NCBI GenBank assembly: GCA_013002375.1
Contig: JABDJW010000007.1
Location: forward strand, 1 to 13,454
DNA: 13,454 bases
Direction of reading: 5' to 3'
From: Acidimicrobiales bacterium
Lineage (GTDB): Bacteria > Actinomycetota > Acidimicrobiia > Acidimicrobiales > SHLQ01
In this document: one piece after another, positions 12,572 to 13,454 of the stretch
Layout of the letters: each line of letters begins with the position of its first letter
Numbering within the stretch: position 1 is the first letter of the stretch
Notes under the pieces: model-generated
What the model was told of the DNA's origin: nothing
What the model saw: only the letters and a program-made list of their open reading frames with translations
Database searches by the model: none
Position numbers and translations under genes: made by a program

Positions 12572-13454
12572 GTGGATCGTCGTTCGTTCTTGCGTCGCAC
12601 GCTCGGTGGAGCCGCTGCGGTGTCGATGGCCCCCGCCTTCGGGTCGATGGCCAGCGGACGAGCAGCGAGTCGCACCCAGCGCATCATCGGCGGCCAGGTC
12701 TACCCGCGGGTGCCGATTCCCGTCGATGGACCCGACGTCGTGATGATCTGTATCGACGATCTCAACGATTGGGTCGGTTTCCTCGGCCACCCACTGGCCC
12801 AGACCCCGAACCTCGATGCGCTGGCCGCGCAATCGATGATCTTCGACAACGCCTATTGCTCGGTGCCGCTGTGTATGCCATCGCGCGCCTCGGCGCTCAC
12901 CAGCACCTCACCGGCCAACTCGGGGATCCTCGGTCGCAACGACTTGTACGCCGCCGATTCCCGTGCGGCCTTCGACGAGGACGAGGGCCAGGGCGGCTAC
13001 CGGGCCGACGGGGCGGCGTGCCTCGACGAGGGCATTTGTTACGAGGACTTCCTCGATTCGAAGGTCTCGGTATTCGACCACTTCTGGCTCAACGGCTACC
13101 GCACCGCAGCGTCGGGCAAGGTGTATCACGGCTGGCGGTCCACCGACTTCGACACGTTCGACGCACGTATTCAGGCGTACCGCAAGGCCTACGTCACCGC
13201 GATCACCGAGGATGCCACCTTCACCCAGGTGGGCAGTTTCAAATGGAGTCGGGTGCCGACCGAGAGCGACCACTACGACTACCTGATCGCCAACTGGATG
13301 CGACGCCAGTTGTCGCCGGAGCTGCTGAACCGGCGGCACCGGCCCTGGTTCCTGGTCGCCGGGCTGTTTCAGCCCCACGTGCCCTGGCGAATCCCACAGC
13401 GCTTCTGGGACATGTACGACCCCGACGCCATCCAGCCGGTCGCCGACGCAGTGG
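12572..13454 (+). CDS. Tat-exported formylglycine-type sulfatase (5' part, runs off right edge)
   Basis: The first 294 residues of a sulfatase that cleaves sulfate esters outside the cytoplasmic membrane. GTG 12572 follows AGGAG. The N-terminus MDRRSFLRRTLGGAAAVSMAPAFG is a twin-arginine signal (RRSFLRR, residues 3-9), so the enzyme is exported folded. Seen: DVVMICIDDLNDW with metal-binding Asp62-Asp63, TPNLDALA near 78-85, and the sulfatase signature CMPSR (101-105). Cys101 there is expected to be oxidised to formylglycine before export. SGKVYHGW and FQPHVPW (His near 269) are the usual sulfate- and metal-site segments. The DDLNDW and PHVPW wording resembles iduronate/choline-sulfatase-like enzymes common in planctomycetes and other marine bacteria. 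Substrate is not assignable. The C-terminal subdomain, remaining metal ligands and stop lie beyond the window. A formylglycine-generating enzyme is not visible here. Confidence 0.93.
   Translation, partial: MDRRSFLRRTLGGAAAVSMAPAFGSMASGRAASRTQRIIGGQVYPRVPIPVDGPDVVMICIDDLNDWVGFLGHPLAQTPNLDALAAQSMIFDNAYCSVPLCMPSRASALTSTSPANSGILGRNDLYAADSRAAFDEDEGQGGYRADGAACLDEGICYEDFLDSKVSVFDHFWLNGYRTAASGKVYHGWRSTDFDTFDARIQAYRKAYVTAITEDATFTQVGSFKWSRVPTESDHYDYLIANWMRRQLSPELLNRRHRPWFLVAGLFQPHVPWRIPQRFWDMYDPDAIQPVADAV

Noticed and set aside
12449..12832. 128-codon N-terminal extension of ltaE
   Set aside because: It overlaps the divergent sulfatase promoter and coding start. Family members begin at the MLIDLRSDTVT-type N-terminus.

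Overview
The window is high-GC DNA with strong codon-position GC bias. Its genes include a eukaryote-like (type 2) isoleucyl-tRNA synthetase, a lipoprotein, an LPRTG-tailed surface protein, a Tat-exported sulfatase, and members of the crotonase, CaiB/BaiF and amidohydrolase-2 families. Some promoters look leaderless (a -10 box about 6 nt before the start codon). Together this points to an actinobacterium. The mix of acyl-CoA genes, envelope genes and a GGDEF-EAL protein fits the Acidimicrobiia best, but that placement is inference. No mobile element, rRNA, tRNA or CRISPR array was seen.

Layout. Positions 1-1061 (-) hold the N-terminal part of ileS, which runs off the left edge. It diverges from a lipoprotein gene (1256-2620, +). 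The gap between them carries two palindromic sites exactly 42 bp apart. A long imperfect stem-loop (2625-2675) separates the lipoprotein gene from a convergent gene for a sortase-type surface protein with five cysteine-paired repeats (2699-4297, -). Upstream of that, on the same strand, is a membrane protein (4540-5883) that joins a YukD/EsaB-like ubiquitin fold to two PPC-like beta-sandwich domains. These three genes (1256-5883) form a cell-envelope block.

Positions 5999-9197 form an acyl-CoA or small-acid metabolism block. An amidohydrolase-2 protein and a crotonase are translationally overlapped (TAGTG). They face a CaiB/BaiF CoA-transferase whose stop codon is only 5 bp away. The amidohydrolase gene has a convincing leaderless promoter, and its -35 box is embedded in the end of a 14-bp motif repeated three times. 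Both the crotonase and the CoA-transferase lack a textbook catalytic acid (Glu to Asn; Asp to Gly), so their exact reactions are open.

Positions 9305-12448 (-) encode a membrane GGDEF-EAL protein and, upstream of it, low-specificity L-threonine aldolase (ltaE). The GGDEF half keeps its active and inhibitory sites. The EAL half has lost key residues, so the protein is probably a diguanylate cyclase with a non-catalytic or c-di-GMP-sensing EAL domain. From 12572 to the right edge is a Tat-exported, formylglycine-type sulfatase, divergent from ltaE.

I see no single obviously new multi-gene system. The strongest leads are the ubiquitin-like/PPC membrane fusion, the cysteine-paired LPRTG protein, and the two operator-like arrays at 1177-1229 and 5923-5968.
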